Source of the DNA: Theocolax elegans | Lineage: Eukaryota > Arthropoda > Insecta > Hymenoptera > Cerocephalidae | Assembly (NCBI GenBank): GCA_026168455.1 | Contig: CM047431.1 | Span: forward strand, 7,586,943-7,650,942 | Direction: 5' to 3' | DNA length: 64,000 nucleotides | In this document: positions 44,901 to 54,130 of the stretch, piece after piece | How the letters are laid out: each line of letters starts with the position of its first letter | How positions within the stretch are numbered: the first letter of the stretch is position 1 | Program-made: the position numbers and the translations under genes | The notes under the pieces: model-generated | What the model was told of the DNA's origin: nothing | Seen by the model: only the letters and a program-made list of their open reading frames with translations | Databases searched by the model: none

Positions 44901-45018
44901 TCATTTCAAAAACGCATTATTTGATCATATGTTTGGACTTGACAAAACTGCCTGGGAAATTAGAGTTCGAAACGAGGGGTTGACACCTCCTCAGATCCCT
45001 CACCTAAATCTAGAATAA
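41956..45018 (+). CDS. LINE A1 ORF2: APE endonuclease and reverse transcriptase
   Basis: 1020 codons, continuous with ORF1 apart from the UGA. The endonuclease spans residues about 15-235: N24 in HSNIN, E51 in AITETF, D157/N159 in GDFNIDM, and H228/D229 in GHDAIS, so the APE active site looks complete. RT follows: PLAKSGRIE..DTRPIAKL, QAGFRRGHSTQTAL, D623 in LILFDFSKAFDTVP, GVPQGSVLGPILFSIYINDL and the catalytic FADD (D713, D714), then the thumb. No RNase H is seen. The endonuclease nicks target DNA and RT copies element RNA there (target-primed reverse transcription). (TC)n specificity would reside in the endonuclease. The first in-frame ATG lies inside the endonuclease, so initiation is unusual. 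Confidence 0.9.
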   Translation, partial: DGAGRAKSSKPSKSSKSFSIFHSNINRLKTHFASIEALIHPASHDVIAITETFLTNHDSSEIFKLPGYVLYRLDREGKEGGGVAAYVREDFGVKIIAHSEPIFSNAPEYLVLCLTGKTFSMVLAIVYRRPSAAYPTEFFEVLSDILPRYKYVMVTGDFNIDMSSTSAMASRFRANLTALGLSLIQSEPTHHAMTSGGPSHTWLDLFLIREPVPEHEYTKTLAPFAAGHDAISISIRIENEQPQVKVIGKRNLEGINLHNLATTFESCITSSSLSESSPHPWLDQYDLMDISPINLHLSQHSHQVLSSHNIHSTISSTLSSLCNSILTTFDLLAPVIFRTIKTNHKPWISREIRENIKARNVAFTRFRASGSVDDYTMYKGLRNQVSNSVNTSKFHYLAKKLNSTKDPKKSWKCLKYMGLSAKTNPSPLKLFSPHQLNYHYASVSHNIQPLSVQSFSTIICNYCPTSPSSPSFHFSTITAKEVQHAIRGASSRAVGIDGISVEMIKLLEPQLTLHLVDLFNNMLSVGYFPESWKRVTLFPLAKSGRIESCSDTRPIAKLCELSKILERLVHNQLSEYLVKNHILVDRQAGFRRGHSTQTALLGVLDDVRRAIDARKITILILFDFSKAFDTVPHGKLMQKLCEIGCSDNTLSWFYRYLVGRMHAVESETGVLSDWLEINAGVPQGSVLGPILFSIYINDLPKVLSHSNYMLFADDAQVYHSFFPSELETGVQRITQDANAIALWAHTNGLKLNVKKTKVMILGSQAFLSRIDLNTAPKVGLGADLLNYECEVKSLGVMISPSLDWSRQVLTISSRVHGVLHSLRYYKKTLSRGLRKRLVEALIFPHFDYACAVFNDVDQTRNLKLQRLLNACVRFVWGDIARRDHVTPYRLSLRWLSVESRRSYLIGSLAYNIIAHNSPTYLANHFIKINTLSHNPRTSTRHPSKLLHYLPPRTESLNKSFVITASKIINEFSTFSFDTSSITHFKNALFDHMFGLDKTAWEIRVRNEGLTPPQIPHLNLE

Positions 45019-45261
45019 GTTGTACAAATGTTTTTAATGCGTAATTTTTATCGATTTGTAAAAATTTTTTATATATGCTTAATTATTTATTTATTTATTA
45101 TTTTATATATATATATTGTTTTAATCGTTAACCAATATTGTTATATAACTATTGTTGTTTTTATTATTATTATGTTATTGTTTTATTTTAAATTTTATAC
45201 ACGCTATTGTTGTTTCATATTACTATTATTGTAATTATCGTCAAATGTATTTGTATAATAG

Positions 45262-45312
45262 TGCCTACGGGGTCTCAACCCCAAGGCCAAATAAAATTTA
45301 TTCATTCATTCA

Positions 45313-45318
<6 letters not shown>
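45262..45318 (+). promoter_or_regulatory. 3' stem-loop and ATTC-repeat tail of A1
   Basis: GGGG (45269-45272), TCTCAA, CCCC (45279-45282), then AAGGCCAAATAAAA and five ATTC units before (TC)n. The same hairpin and box occur in the other LINEs of the island. It is probably the RT recognition site and poly(A) signal. Confidence 0.65.

Positions 45319-45370
<52 letters not shown>
45319..45370 (+). repeat. (TC)n tract between elements A1 and B
   Basis: Pure (TC)n of about 50 bp, serving both as 3' flank of A1 and 5' flank of the truncated element B. Confidence 0.95.
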
Positions 45371-45373
<3 letters not shown>

Positions 45374-48300
45374 TTGATGTAACCTTGATGTTAAGTTAGT
45401 CGCCCACTCGGACCCTGTTTTTTCCAACTCTTCCGAGTTTATGATTTTTCAGATTTATGGTTGGTCCAGTTCGATACTCTTTTGTATGGTTTATCGAAGG
45501 CCCACAGCGACGTACCCATTCGAATTTTTTAACTCTGTATCAAAGTTTTTGCATACATGCGATCAAGTTATAATCACCGGTGACTTTAATATCAATATGG
45601 GCAAAAAGGATGGGTCGTCTGCTATGTTGGAGTCCTACTTAGAGTCATTAGACCTTTCTCTAATCGAATCAGAACCCACTCATCATACTCACACAGCTAA
45701 TATCTCATCACACACATGGCTCGATTTATTTATTGTTCGAAACCCTCTGCCAGTTTATAAGTATACGAAATCACTCGTGCCCTTTGCAGCAGGGCATGAC
45801 TCCATCATTCTGGAACTAGACTTTAGTAAACCTCTGCTGAAACCAAAAAGGTTCTGGTCGCGCAACCTTGCGTTGATCGATCTGTCGGAGGCAGCTGCAA
45901 TGTTTTCGGATACTTTTGATCGAGCTTCATCTCATCTTAACACCTCTATCATGTCATCTTATCAATCATCTACTCACTTGTCGCATACCTCGCCTGGCCG
46001 CGCATTCTTTCCTTCTCCATCTCCCTCAAACTCTTTGTTTCAGTCTAATTCGTTATCACTCTCTGCGTCACCTATCATTATAAATGACCTCCTCTCCAAC
46101 CTTGTCACTTCCATTTTGTCTACAATCGATTCCCTAGCACCAGCAAAACTCACCACCATTAAATACTCTAATAAACCATGGATCACTCCACTCATTAAGC
46201 AAAACATTAAGGCTCGGAACATGGCTTACAAGAGGTACTTGACCACGGGCCTGAGCTCTGACTACCACATTTACAAAGACCTTCGTAGTCTGGTTAAAAA
46301 CTCGTTAGACTCGAGTAGATTTACTTTCTATAACCAGAAAATAAAGTCTGCAGCCAATTCCTCAGGTCTGTGGAGGGAGCTCAGGAACATGGGTCTTGTA
46401 TCTAAACCAGCTCAGTCACCCCTTAGTCTATTTTCACTCGATCAGCTTAATAATCATTACGCCTCCATCTCATATTCACCCTCTCACTTTACTTTGGCTC
46501 ATCTTCAGTCACTCATCGCATCTCAGGACATCTTACCCTCTAATTATCCCTCAACTTCCTTTAGTTTCGTTCCTGTCACTCGTCATAAGGTGCTTTTCAC
46601 CATATCCAGGGCATCCTCCAAGGCTATAGGCTACGACGGGATCTCTGTTCCCATGCTAAAATGCCTGGTACCCCAGATAGCTCCGCACCTGGCTGACCTG
46701 TTTAATTCCTCTCTTTCAACAGGTTCCTTCCCAGTGCCCTGGACTAAATCCTTACTTTTTCCTCTGGCTAAGTCGAGCAGGGTGATCTAGCCGTCTGATA
46801 CCAGGCCCATTGCTAAGCTCTGCGAAATCTCCAAAATTTTAGAGAAGCTTGTCCACGAACAACTTACAGATTTTATTAATTCTAGTAACTTAATTATTGA
46901 GAGACAAGCGGGCTTTCGCCGGGGGCAGAGTACCTAGACGGCACTAATTGGTGTTTTGGATGATGTTAGAAGAGCGATTGACAAGCGCATGATTACCATC
47001 CTCATCCTGTTCGACTTTTCCAAGGCGTTCGATTCGGTGCCGCACGATATTATGCTCCGTAAACTGCGTGCGCTGGGGTGTTCGGACGTAGTGTTAACCT
47101 GGTTCTTTCACTACCTTGTGGGCCGTTCGCAGGCAGTGGTGGACGAACTGGGGAATGCCTTGGCCTGGCTTGACACATCCAGGGGAGTTCCACAGGGCAG
47201 TGTCCTAGGCCCTCTTTTGTTTTCAAATTTTATCAATGACCTGCCGAGTGTTTTAAGGCATTCTAACCATATGATTTTCGCGGATGACACCCAGATCTAT
47301 CACTCTTTTTACCCGGCGGATCTCGCTCAGGGAGTCCACAGAATTTCATAGGATGCCAACGCGGTGGATGAATGGGCGAGATCAAATGGGCTAAGTTTAA
47401 ACGTGAAAAAGACGAAGGTGATGATCTTGGGGAGTCAAGCCTACACTTCGCGCATTCAGCTAGATTCTGCCCCGAAGGTTAGAATTGGAGATAACCTACT
47501 GAATTATGAACAACAAGTCAAATCATTGGGCATCTGGATAACTCCAACCCTGGATTGGTCTCGCCAGGTTGCGTCGGTCTCTCAGCGCGTTCATGGAGTC
47601 CTCTACTCCTTGAGATTTTTCCGACGGGCACTCTCGCGCCAGAACCGTAAACATTTTGATTATGCGTGCGCAGTCTTCCATGACTTAGATGCGACCAGAA
47701 ATTTGCGACTCCAACGACTCTTGAACGCTTGTGTTCGCTTTGTGTGGGGGAACATACCCTGGCTCGAGCACGTGACACCATACCGTCTGAGGCTAGGATG
47801 GCTGTCGGTTGAGCTCAGGAGATCCCTTTTCATTGGCTGTAGCGCTTATAATATCCTTTCTCACAATTCCCCGTCCTACATTGCACGCCATTTCATTGTA
47901 CGTGATTCCTCATTTTCATCCCGCTCATCCTCTCGCCACTCTCCCTTATCCCTTTTTTATCTCCCTCCCAGAACCGAAGCCCTTAACAACTCCTTCCTAA
48001 TCACTGCCTCTCGTCTCATAAATCATTTACCCTTCACTGACTTTGACCCGCTCCTCTTCACTCCCTTTAAAACTTCCTTACTATCCCATCTTACTGAGCT
48101 TGACCGACGGGCCTGGGATTCGAGGGTGTCGGTTGAAGGCATAGTGTGCCCTCCCTTGCCTGAGGTGTAAATTGAAATGAATGGAACGATCTCAAGTATT
48201 AATTCTAGTCACTCTCGTATTTATTTTATTTATTTTACTCACTCAATTTTCTTTTCTTTTATATTTCGCGCTGACGCCATTGTTTGTTTTATTTTATTTT

Positions 48301-48690
48301 GTTTTTGTTTCATTTTTACATTTTATATTTCTACTTTGTTTTATTTCATTTTAATTTTATTTTAACCTCCCGGACCTTCGCTTGTAATCAAATGAGTTTT
48401 GTATGCGCTACATCACTGTATTTTCTTTTATTCTATTTTATTTTATTGTTTTATTGTTAAACTATTATGTTAAATTTGTATTTGAGCGTTAAATTTTATT
48501 TATTGTTATTGTTATACTGTTATTTTGTTATTTAAAAATTTGCTTTATACAACTTTTATTTTCTTCGACACGTTTTTGTATTATATATTTCTATTTTTAT
48601 TTAACTTGTAATTGCGCCTGATTTTCTAAAGTGTATTCGGGGTTTTAAACCCCAAATTACCCAATAAAATATCAATCAATCAATCAATCA
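45371..48690 (+). mobile_element. 5'-truncated LINE B in (TC)n
   Basis: A 3.3-kb relative of element A starts inside the endonuclease domain right after (TC)n. It carries the rest of ORF2, a long T-rich 3' UTR, the GGGG-TTTTAAA-CCCC hairpin (48639-48653), CCAATAAAAT and an AATC-repeat tail, then (TC)n again. Protein similarity to A is clear but far below that between A1 and A2, so it is a separate family of the same clade. Confidence 0.85.
45378..48170 (+). pseudogene. LINE B ORF2: endonuclease (partial) and RT with three TAG stops
   Basis: One frame runs from about 45378 to 48170 and is broken only by TAG at 46788, 46935 and 47349. Two of these replace a Gln that A1 retains; the third replaces Ser. 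The endonuclease lacks its N-terminal third but keeps GDFNINM and AGHDSI. RT keeps LILFDFSKAFDSVP, GVPQGSVLGPLLF and the catalytic FADD. Compared with A1, about nine residues are missing in frame in the thumb before HFDYACAVF, removing a conserved helix. No frameshift was seen over 900 codons, so inactivation is recent. Confidence 0.85.
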
Positions 48691-48694
48691 TCTA

Positions 48695-48725
<31 letters not shown>

Positions 48726-48809
48726 TCTTCTATCATTCTCTCTCTATCTCTCCTTCCATCTATCATTCTCCCTCTCTATCTCTCTATCTCATTCTCTCTC
48801 TCTCTCTAT

Positions 48810-48865
<56 letters not shown>

Positions 48866-48885
48866 CTCTCTCTCTCTCTACTCTC
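48691..48885 (+). repeat. (TC)n-rich tract between elements B and C
   Basis: Mixed CT words with TCTATCATTCTC interruptions, ending in long pure (TC)n before the 5' junction of element C. Confidence 0.95.
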
Positions 48886-48895
48886 TGCAATTGGT

Positions 48896-51132
48896 CCAGC
48901 ATGGACCCACACACTTTACGTCAACATCACGCACGTGGCTGGACATTATTTTAGTGGATGACAATGACACTATTCTTAACTATGATAATTTACCGGCGAC
49001 ATTTCACAATGGCCACAACATTGTTACTGTCTCTATTATTTATTTCCTCGGAACTTCTTGTTGAGTTTCTTAGCCATTGTGATTGGTCGCCGTTTAATGT
49101 ACCAGTGCTTTGCGTCGAATCTGCGCTGGATTGTTTCTGTAAAAATTTTACTATGGCCATAGATACGCTTGCTCCTTTAAAAACACTTAAATCATCTAAG
49201 TCCAGATCGGTTTATATGGACTCCGAACTTATGCAGCTCCGGTGCAGATGTGAAGCGCTGTATAGACGTTTTGCACGCACGGGTGATTTTACGGTGCGGG
49301 ATGAATTCACAGCCTTAAGACAGGCCGCGGACAAATTGACAGAGACGAAAAAGACTGACTACTATCAAAATAGGATTTTTGAAGCCCTAGCTAATAATGA
49401 TGTTTGGAAGGAATTGAGAAATTTGGGACTTCTTCCGAGTCAGAATTCTGAGTTGTGTGGTTTCTCACTTGCCGATTTAAACGAACACTTTGCGGGCGTA
49501 TCAGTCTCCTCTGGCGAGGATTATGAGAGTCGACAGTCTGTTATCCACAGTGCGTGTGATAGCGGATTTGGGTTTCATGAAATAAACTTAAATGATGTAA
49601 TTCTGGCGATTTCTCATTTTTCCTCTCAAGCCAGGGGGGCGGATGGCATCCCGCAGAGCGTCATAGTTAAAGCTCTACCAGGTATAGGGGACTTTCTTGT
49701 CAGGCTTTTTAATTCTTCACTTACCAGTGGGGTCTTTCCGGTACTGTGGCAGAAGGCTCATGTTCTGCCACTGAAAAAGTGTAAAACCCCCTCGGCTCCA
49801 ACGGACTTTAGGCCTATTGCTCTTCTAAGTTTTCTGTCAAAGGTACTGGAAAAGATTGCCCTGGAACAACTACGAGAACATGCTGACAAATATGCTCTTA
49901 CGGATCCGTTACAGACCGGTTTCAGACCCTACAGCTCGACGGAAACAGCATTACTAAAACTGACTGAAGATATTAGAGCAGGAATTGACAAAAAATTGGT
50001 CACCTTACTTTTATTATTTGACTTTAGCAAGGCTTTCGACACGATTTCACCCACTCGTTTGCTTGATCGACTGAAATCTATGGGGTTTTCCAGGTCTGCC
50101 CTTATGTGGATTAATTCATACTTTTCAAACCGCCAACAAGCGGTTATTTCCTCTGACAAAATCTCTCCTTGGATTGCAACCAATTTAGGAGTACCACAGG
50201 GGTCAGTCCTGGGACCCTTCCTTTTCTGTCTTTACATTAGTGACTTACGCGACTTGCTTGCTTCTGCGGGAGTCCAGTATATTCTCTATGCCGATGATTT
50301 ACAGGTCTACGTACAGACTCCCTATCATGATCTGGGTGCGGGAGTGGTGAAGCTTCAGAATGTTGCGGAGAGCTTGTCTGCATGGGCTGCGGGGGCCTCG
50401 CTCAGACTCAACAATTCTAAAACCCAGGCAATTGTATTTGGATGCCAAAAATACTCTTCGGAGTTTTATAAAAATGGCACGCACTGTGTTGAGTTTGGGA
50501 GTGACACCCGTATTCCCTTTGTAGACAATGTTCTGAGTCTTGGAGTTACTCTTGATTCACAACTGACGTGGAGATATCATTTGGACAATGTCTCAAAGAA
50601 AGTAAATAGAGTTATGTACAGTCTACGCTTCTTTAGTAAATATACGAATGAAACCCTCCGTAAGCGACTTGCTGAGGCTTTGCTTTTCCCGCATCTGGAT
50701 TACTGTTCAATTGTTGTGCTGGATGCGTCGCAGGAGCTACGCAACAGACTACAGGTGCTGCAAAACTCCTTTGTGCGCTACGTGTGTGGTGTTAGGAAGG
50801 ATGATCATGTGACCCCTCACAGGGTTTCCCTGGGCTGGCTGCGTACAGATTCTAGAAGAAATTATTTTATGGCTGTTTTAATGTATAAACTGATACGCAT
50901 GCGGGTTCCACAATATCTGGAGGGTCTCTTCTCCAGACATGTTCCTAGAGGTACTGAGAGGGGTTCACCAAAAGAATTGACGCCTCCTTTGATGCGTACA
51001 GAAACTGGAAGACGTTCCTTCCAGGTTCAGGGTGCGCATCTATGGAACTCACTGCCGGCAGAAATTAGAGGCTTATCGTCCCTTCAGGGCTTTAAGACTT
51101 CTATGCGGACACATCTCCTGGCACTTGATTAG
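48896..51132 (+). pseudogene. LINE C ORF2: endonuclease remnant and intact RT frame
   Basis: The last part of the endonuclease (HTWLDIILVDD, NGHNIVTVSI) is read in one frame to about 49060 and ends at a TGA. The RT lies in the frame 48958-51132 (724 aa). It contains the linker helices, PLKKCKTPSAPTDFRPIALL, LQTGFRPYSSTETALL, D355 in LLLLFDFSKAFDTI, GVPQGSVLGPFLFCLYISDL and YADD (D446, D447), then the thumb and C-terminal domain without breaks. The RT could still be enzymatically sound, but the copy lacks most of the endonuclease, ORF1 and its 5' UTR, so it is dead as an autonomous element. Confidence 0.85.
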
Positions 51133-51646
51133 TTTGTGCGTCTTAATTTATTAATTTATTTATTTATTTATTTCATTTTACCTGCGTTATTTTATTTTAT
51201 TCATTTTATTAATTCTATTTTTGTTGTATTGTTCATATACTTATTGTAAGCCTTCGCTTGTTCTCTCCCTTTTACATCGTTTTTGAGTATGAATGTATTT
51301 ATTTGGGATGATTGGTAAGCGAATGTGTGATTTAAGTGTAATTGAAAATTGTATCGTCCGGTTCTACATGTTATTTGCGTGTATATGAAATTTTAAACCG
51401 CTGACTGATAGATGTATTGACCGATGATTTATTTGTATTATGTATATATATATTATATCGACTTACTGTGATACCCACTGTACTTATTTATAATAGACTG
51501 TGATATTACTACAATTATAAGCGTTTTTGACTGTGATATCATAGGTGCAATGACATGATTTTATTTATGTATACATATAATGTAAAATGTATTACTAAAA
51601 CTATTTTTGTAATGTACAAATAAATATATATCTATCTATCTATCTA

Positions 51647-51649
<3 letters not shown>
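51133..51649 (+). other. 3' UTR and tail of LINE C
   Basis: T-rich, non-coding, with repeated GACTGTGATA-like words at about 51465-51550, then AATAAATATA and the TATC-repeat tail. Confidence 0.6.
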
Positions 51650-51705
<56 letters not shown>

Positions 51706-52479
51706 GTCTCATTCTCTCTCTTTATCTATATCATTCTCTCCCTCTCAATCTCTTACCCATTCTCTATCTCTCTCCCTCACACTCCCTCATTCTTACTCAC
51801 ACTCTCCCTCTCACAGTCCCTCATTATTACTCACTCTCACTCTCGCACTCCCTCGCTCTCCCTCGCTCTCCCTCAATCTTACTCGCTCCCACTCTCGCAC
51901 TCCATCACTATCTCTCTCTCATTCTCGCTCTCGCTCTCTATCTCCCATTCACTCTTTCTTATTTTCTCTCTCGTTCTCTCTATCTTTCATTCACTCTCTC
52001 TTATTCTCTCTCTTTCTCTCTATATTTCATTCACTCTCTCTTATTCTCTCTCTTTCTCTCTATCTTTCATTCACTCTCTCTTATTCTCTCTCTCTTTCTC
52101 CCTATCTTTCATTCTCTCTCTTATTCTCTCTCTCTTTCTCCCTATCTTTCATTCTCTCTCTTATTCTCTCTCTCTTTCATTCTCTCTCTCTCTAGCATTC
52201 ATTCCCTCTCACTCTCTCTCTATCTCCCATTCTCGCTCTATCTCTCTCTCATTCTCTCCCTCTCTTTCTCCCTCTCTCTATCTCTCATTCTCTCTCTCTC
52301 CCTCCCTCTCTATCTCTCAATCTCTCTCTCTCCCTTTCTCTATCTCTCATTCTCTCTCATATTCTCTCTCTCTCTCATTCTCTCTCCCATTCTCTCTCAT
52401 ATTCTCTCTCTCTCTCTCTCTCATTCTCATTCTCTCTCTCTCTCTCTGTCTCTCTCGCTCTGTCTCATTCTCTCACACG
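51650..52479 (+). repeat. CT-rich tract, left arm of a large inverted duplication
   Basis: Pure (TC)n (51650-51701) passes into complex pyrimidine-rich sequence. The block 51770-51960 (CTCATTCTTACTCAC, CACAGTCCCTCATTATTACT, CTCTCGCACTCCCTCG, TCTATCTCCCATTC) is present in inverse at 52992-52830 and again at 58.86-59.04 kb and 59.79-59.64 kb. A serine/leucine-only frame here is a low-complexity artefact. Confidence 0.85.
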
Positions 52480-52773
52480 CCAAGATGATGTTTGTCGGAC
52501 GGACGGACGGACGGACATTGTAATTTATCGTTTTTTTTGTTTTAATATCTACATTATATTAAAGTTATCATTTTAGCGATTTTGTAAAACTCCCCAATTC
52601 TTGCGAATAATACTTACAGCATATATATTTTATGATAAATATGTGTTACATAAGTTAATGCTTCATATTAATGACAAAAAAATTATTATTATAATTACTA
52701 AGTGATATTAAAAAAAAACGATAAATTATAATGTCCGTCCATCCGTTCGTCCGTCCGACAAACATCATCTTGG
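52480..52773. mobile_element. Foldback MITE in the CT island, copy 1
   Basis: Ends CCAAGATGATGTTTGTCGGA and its complement, with 65-bp arms that include a (GGAC)n run and ATTTATCGTTTTTTTT, around an AT-rich centre of about 160 bp. The surrounding CT-rich sequence is also inverted, so the palindrome extends several hundred bp outward. A partial second copy is at 59959-60195. Confidence 0.75.
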
Positions 52774-52992
52774 TGTGAGAGAGAATGAGACAGAGCGAGA
52801 GAGAATGAAAGATAGAGAGAAAGAGAGGGAGAATAAGATAGAGTGAATGGGAGATAGAGAGCGAGAGCGAAAATGAGAGAGAGTGATAGAGTGCGAGAGT
52901 GGGAGCGAGTAAGATTGAGAGAGAGCGAGGGAGTGCGAGAGTGAGAGTGAGCAATAATGAGGGACTGTGAGAGGGAGAGAGTGAGTAAGAAT
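52774..52992 (-). repeat. CT-rich tract, right (inverted) arm
   Basis: (GA)-rich on plus. On minus it repeats the pyrimidine block of 51770-52470 in the same order. It forms the 3' flank of LINE E on that element's sense strand. Confidence 0.85.
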
Positions 52993-53425
52993 GAGAGATT
53001 GATTGATTGATTGATTTGAGTTTATTTGGCCTTTGGGTTGAGACCCCGTAGGCACTAAAAATAAAATACAGTGTGACTTGATCACAATAAAATAAAATAT
53101 AAAATATAAAACAATATAAAAACAATATAAAACAATAAACGTGTATAAATAAAATAAAACAATAACAATAATAAAAACAAATTATATACAAAAATTAATT
53201 TTAGCTGAGTACATAACATATTTCGCAGTAACCTTGTACAGTATATAATGACAATTTGATGATTAAATTACATACATGAATTTTCGCATTAATACATTTG
53301 TAGGACTTAATCTAGGTTGAGGTGAGGGATCTGAGGAGCTGTTAAGCCCTCATTTCGCACCCTGTTTTCCTAGGCAGTTTGGTCGAGTCCAAACAGGTGA
53401 TTGAATAATTTATTCTTGAACTGAA
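52993..53425 (-). pseudogene. 5'-truncated LINE E (A-family 3' end, minus strand)
   Basis: On minus, 53425-53320 matches the last 35 codons of A2 ORF2 (around HLFGLDKTAWE in A2) and 53320-52993 matches its 3' UTR. These include the GGGG/CCCC hairpin (53058-53042 region), AAGGCCAAATAAA and an AATC tail. Read on its sense strand it is followed by (TC)n, as in the plus-strand copies, but its 5' flank is in the opposite (GA)n sense. Confidence 0.8.
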
Positions 53426-53704
53426 TGATTCAATCTCTATCTTTCATTCTCTCTCTCTTATTCTCTCTCTCTCTCTTTCTCTCTATCGTTCATTCTCTCT
53501 CTCTTATTCTCTCTCTCTTTCTCTCTCTCTCTTATTCTCTCTCTCTTTCTCTCTCTCTCTTATTCTCTATCTCTTTCTCTCTATCTTTCATTTTCTCACT
53601 CTTTATCTCTCTCTCTCTCTCTCCCTCTCTCTCTCACTCTCTCCATCTATCATTCTCTCTCTATCTCTCCTTCCATCTATCATTCTCTCTCTCTATCTCT
53701 CTAT

Positions 53705-53740
<36 letters not shown>

Positions 53741-53770
53741 ATATCTCATTCTCTCTCTCTCTCTTTATTT

Positions 53771-53842
<72 letters not shown>
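53426..53842 (+). repeat. (TC)n-rich tract upstream of element A2
   Basis: Repeated ATTCTCTCTCTCTT words, then about 80 bp of pure (TC)n that ends 2 bp before the A2 5' end. Confidence 0.95.
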
Positions 53843-53843
<1 letters not shown>

Positions 53844-54130
53844 GCGCGGTGAGTACTAAGACACCTGTTTACTTCTCTGTATTGTTTTTATGATTGTTGT
53901 ACTCACGCGACCAACTCGAGTTTTCAGTGCAAGGCTAATTGGACGTCCGCTGTCTACAGTTCGTACCTATTAAATTAGATGCATCTTTACTGTAGGCAGT
54001 TGTCCGCAATTTACAAAATTATTTCGCATAATCTTGGAGGTTAGCTGGAGGAATTTGCGAGCGGCAAAGATTGGGCGGTAAATTCGACACACGGAGTCTA
54101 CACCAACGCTGCGAAACTCACTGTGCAAAT

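Larger units (their letters stand above)
40472..45318 (+). mobile_element. Full-length non-LTR retrotransposon A1 inserted in (TC)n
   Basis: The 4.85-kb element has a 287-bp 5' UTR, ORF1 (40759-41955), ORF2 (41956-45018), a 3' UTR of about 280 bp with a GGGG/CCCC stem-loop, and a tail of ATTC repeats. Pure (TC)n flanks it on both sides. The 5' end is identical in form to that of copy A2, so both are probably complete. All catalytic residues are present and no break other than the ORF1 UGA is seen, so it is the best candidate for a recently active copy. RT type suggests the Jockey/CR1 group; the clade is not settled. Confidence 0.9.
48886..51649 (+). mobile_element. 5'-truncated LINE C (distinct family) in (TC)n
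   Basis: The copy begins near the end of the endonuclease domain and carries a full RT, a 3' UTR of about 500 bp and a TATC-repeat tail (51627-51648) after ACAAATAAATA. (TC)n borders both ends. The RT is clearly different from A and B, and the GGGG/CCCC hairpin was not found, so a second LINE family uses the same target. Confidence 0.85.

Noticed and set aside
45378..48170. TAG reassigned to glutamine
   Set aside because: The other ORFs here use TAG rarely and one site replaces Ser, so ordinary mutation explains it.
51704..52195. Serine/leucine-rich frames in the CT tracts (also at 52655-53191, 53425-53859, 58506-59198, 59153-59803)
   Set aside because: These are translations of (TC)n or (GA)n and exist in any frame of such DNA.
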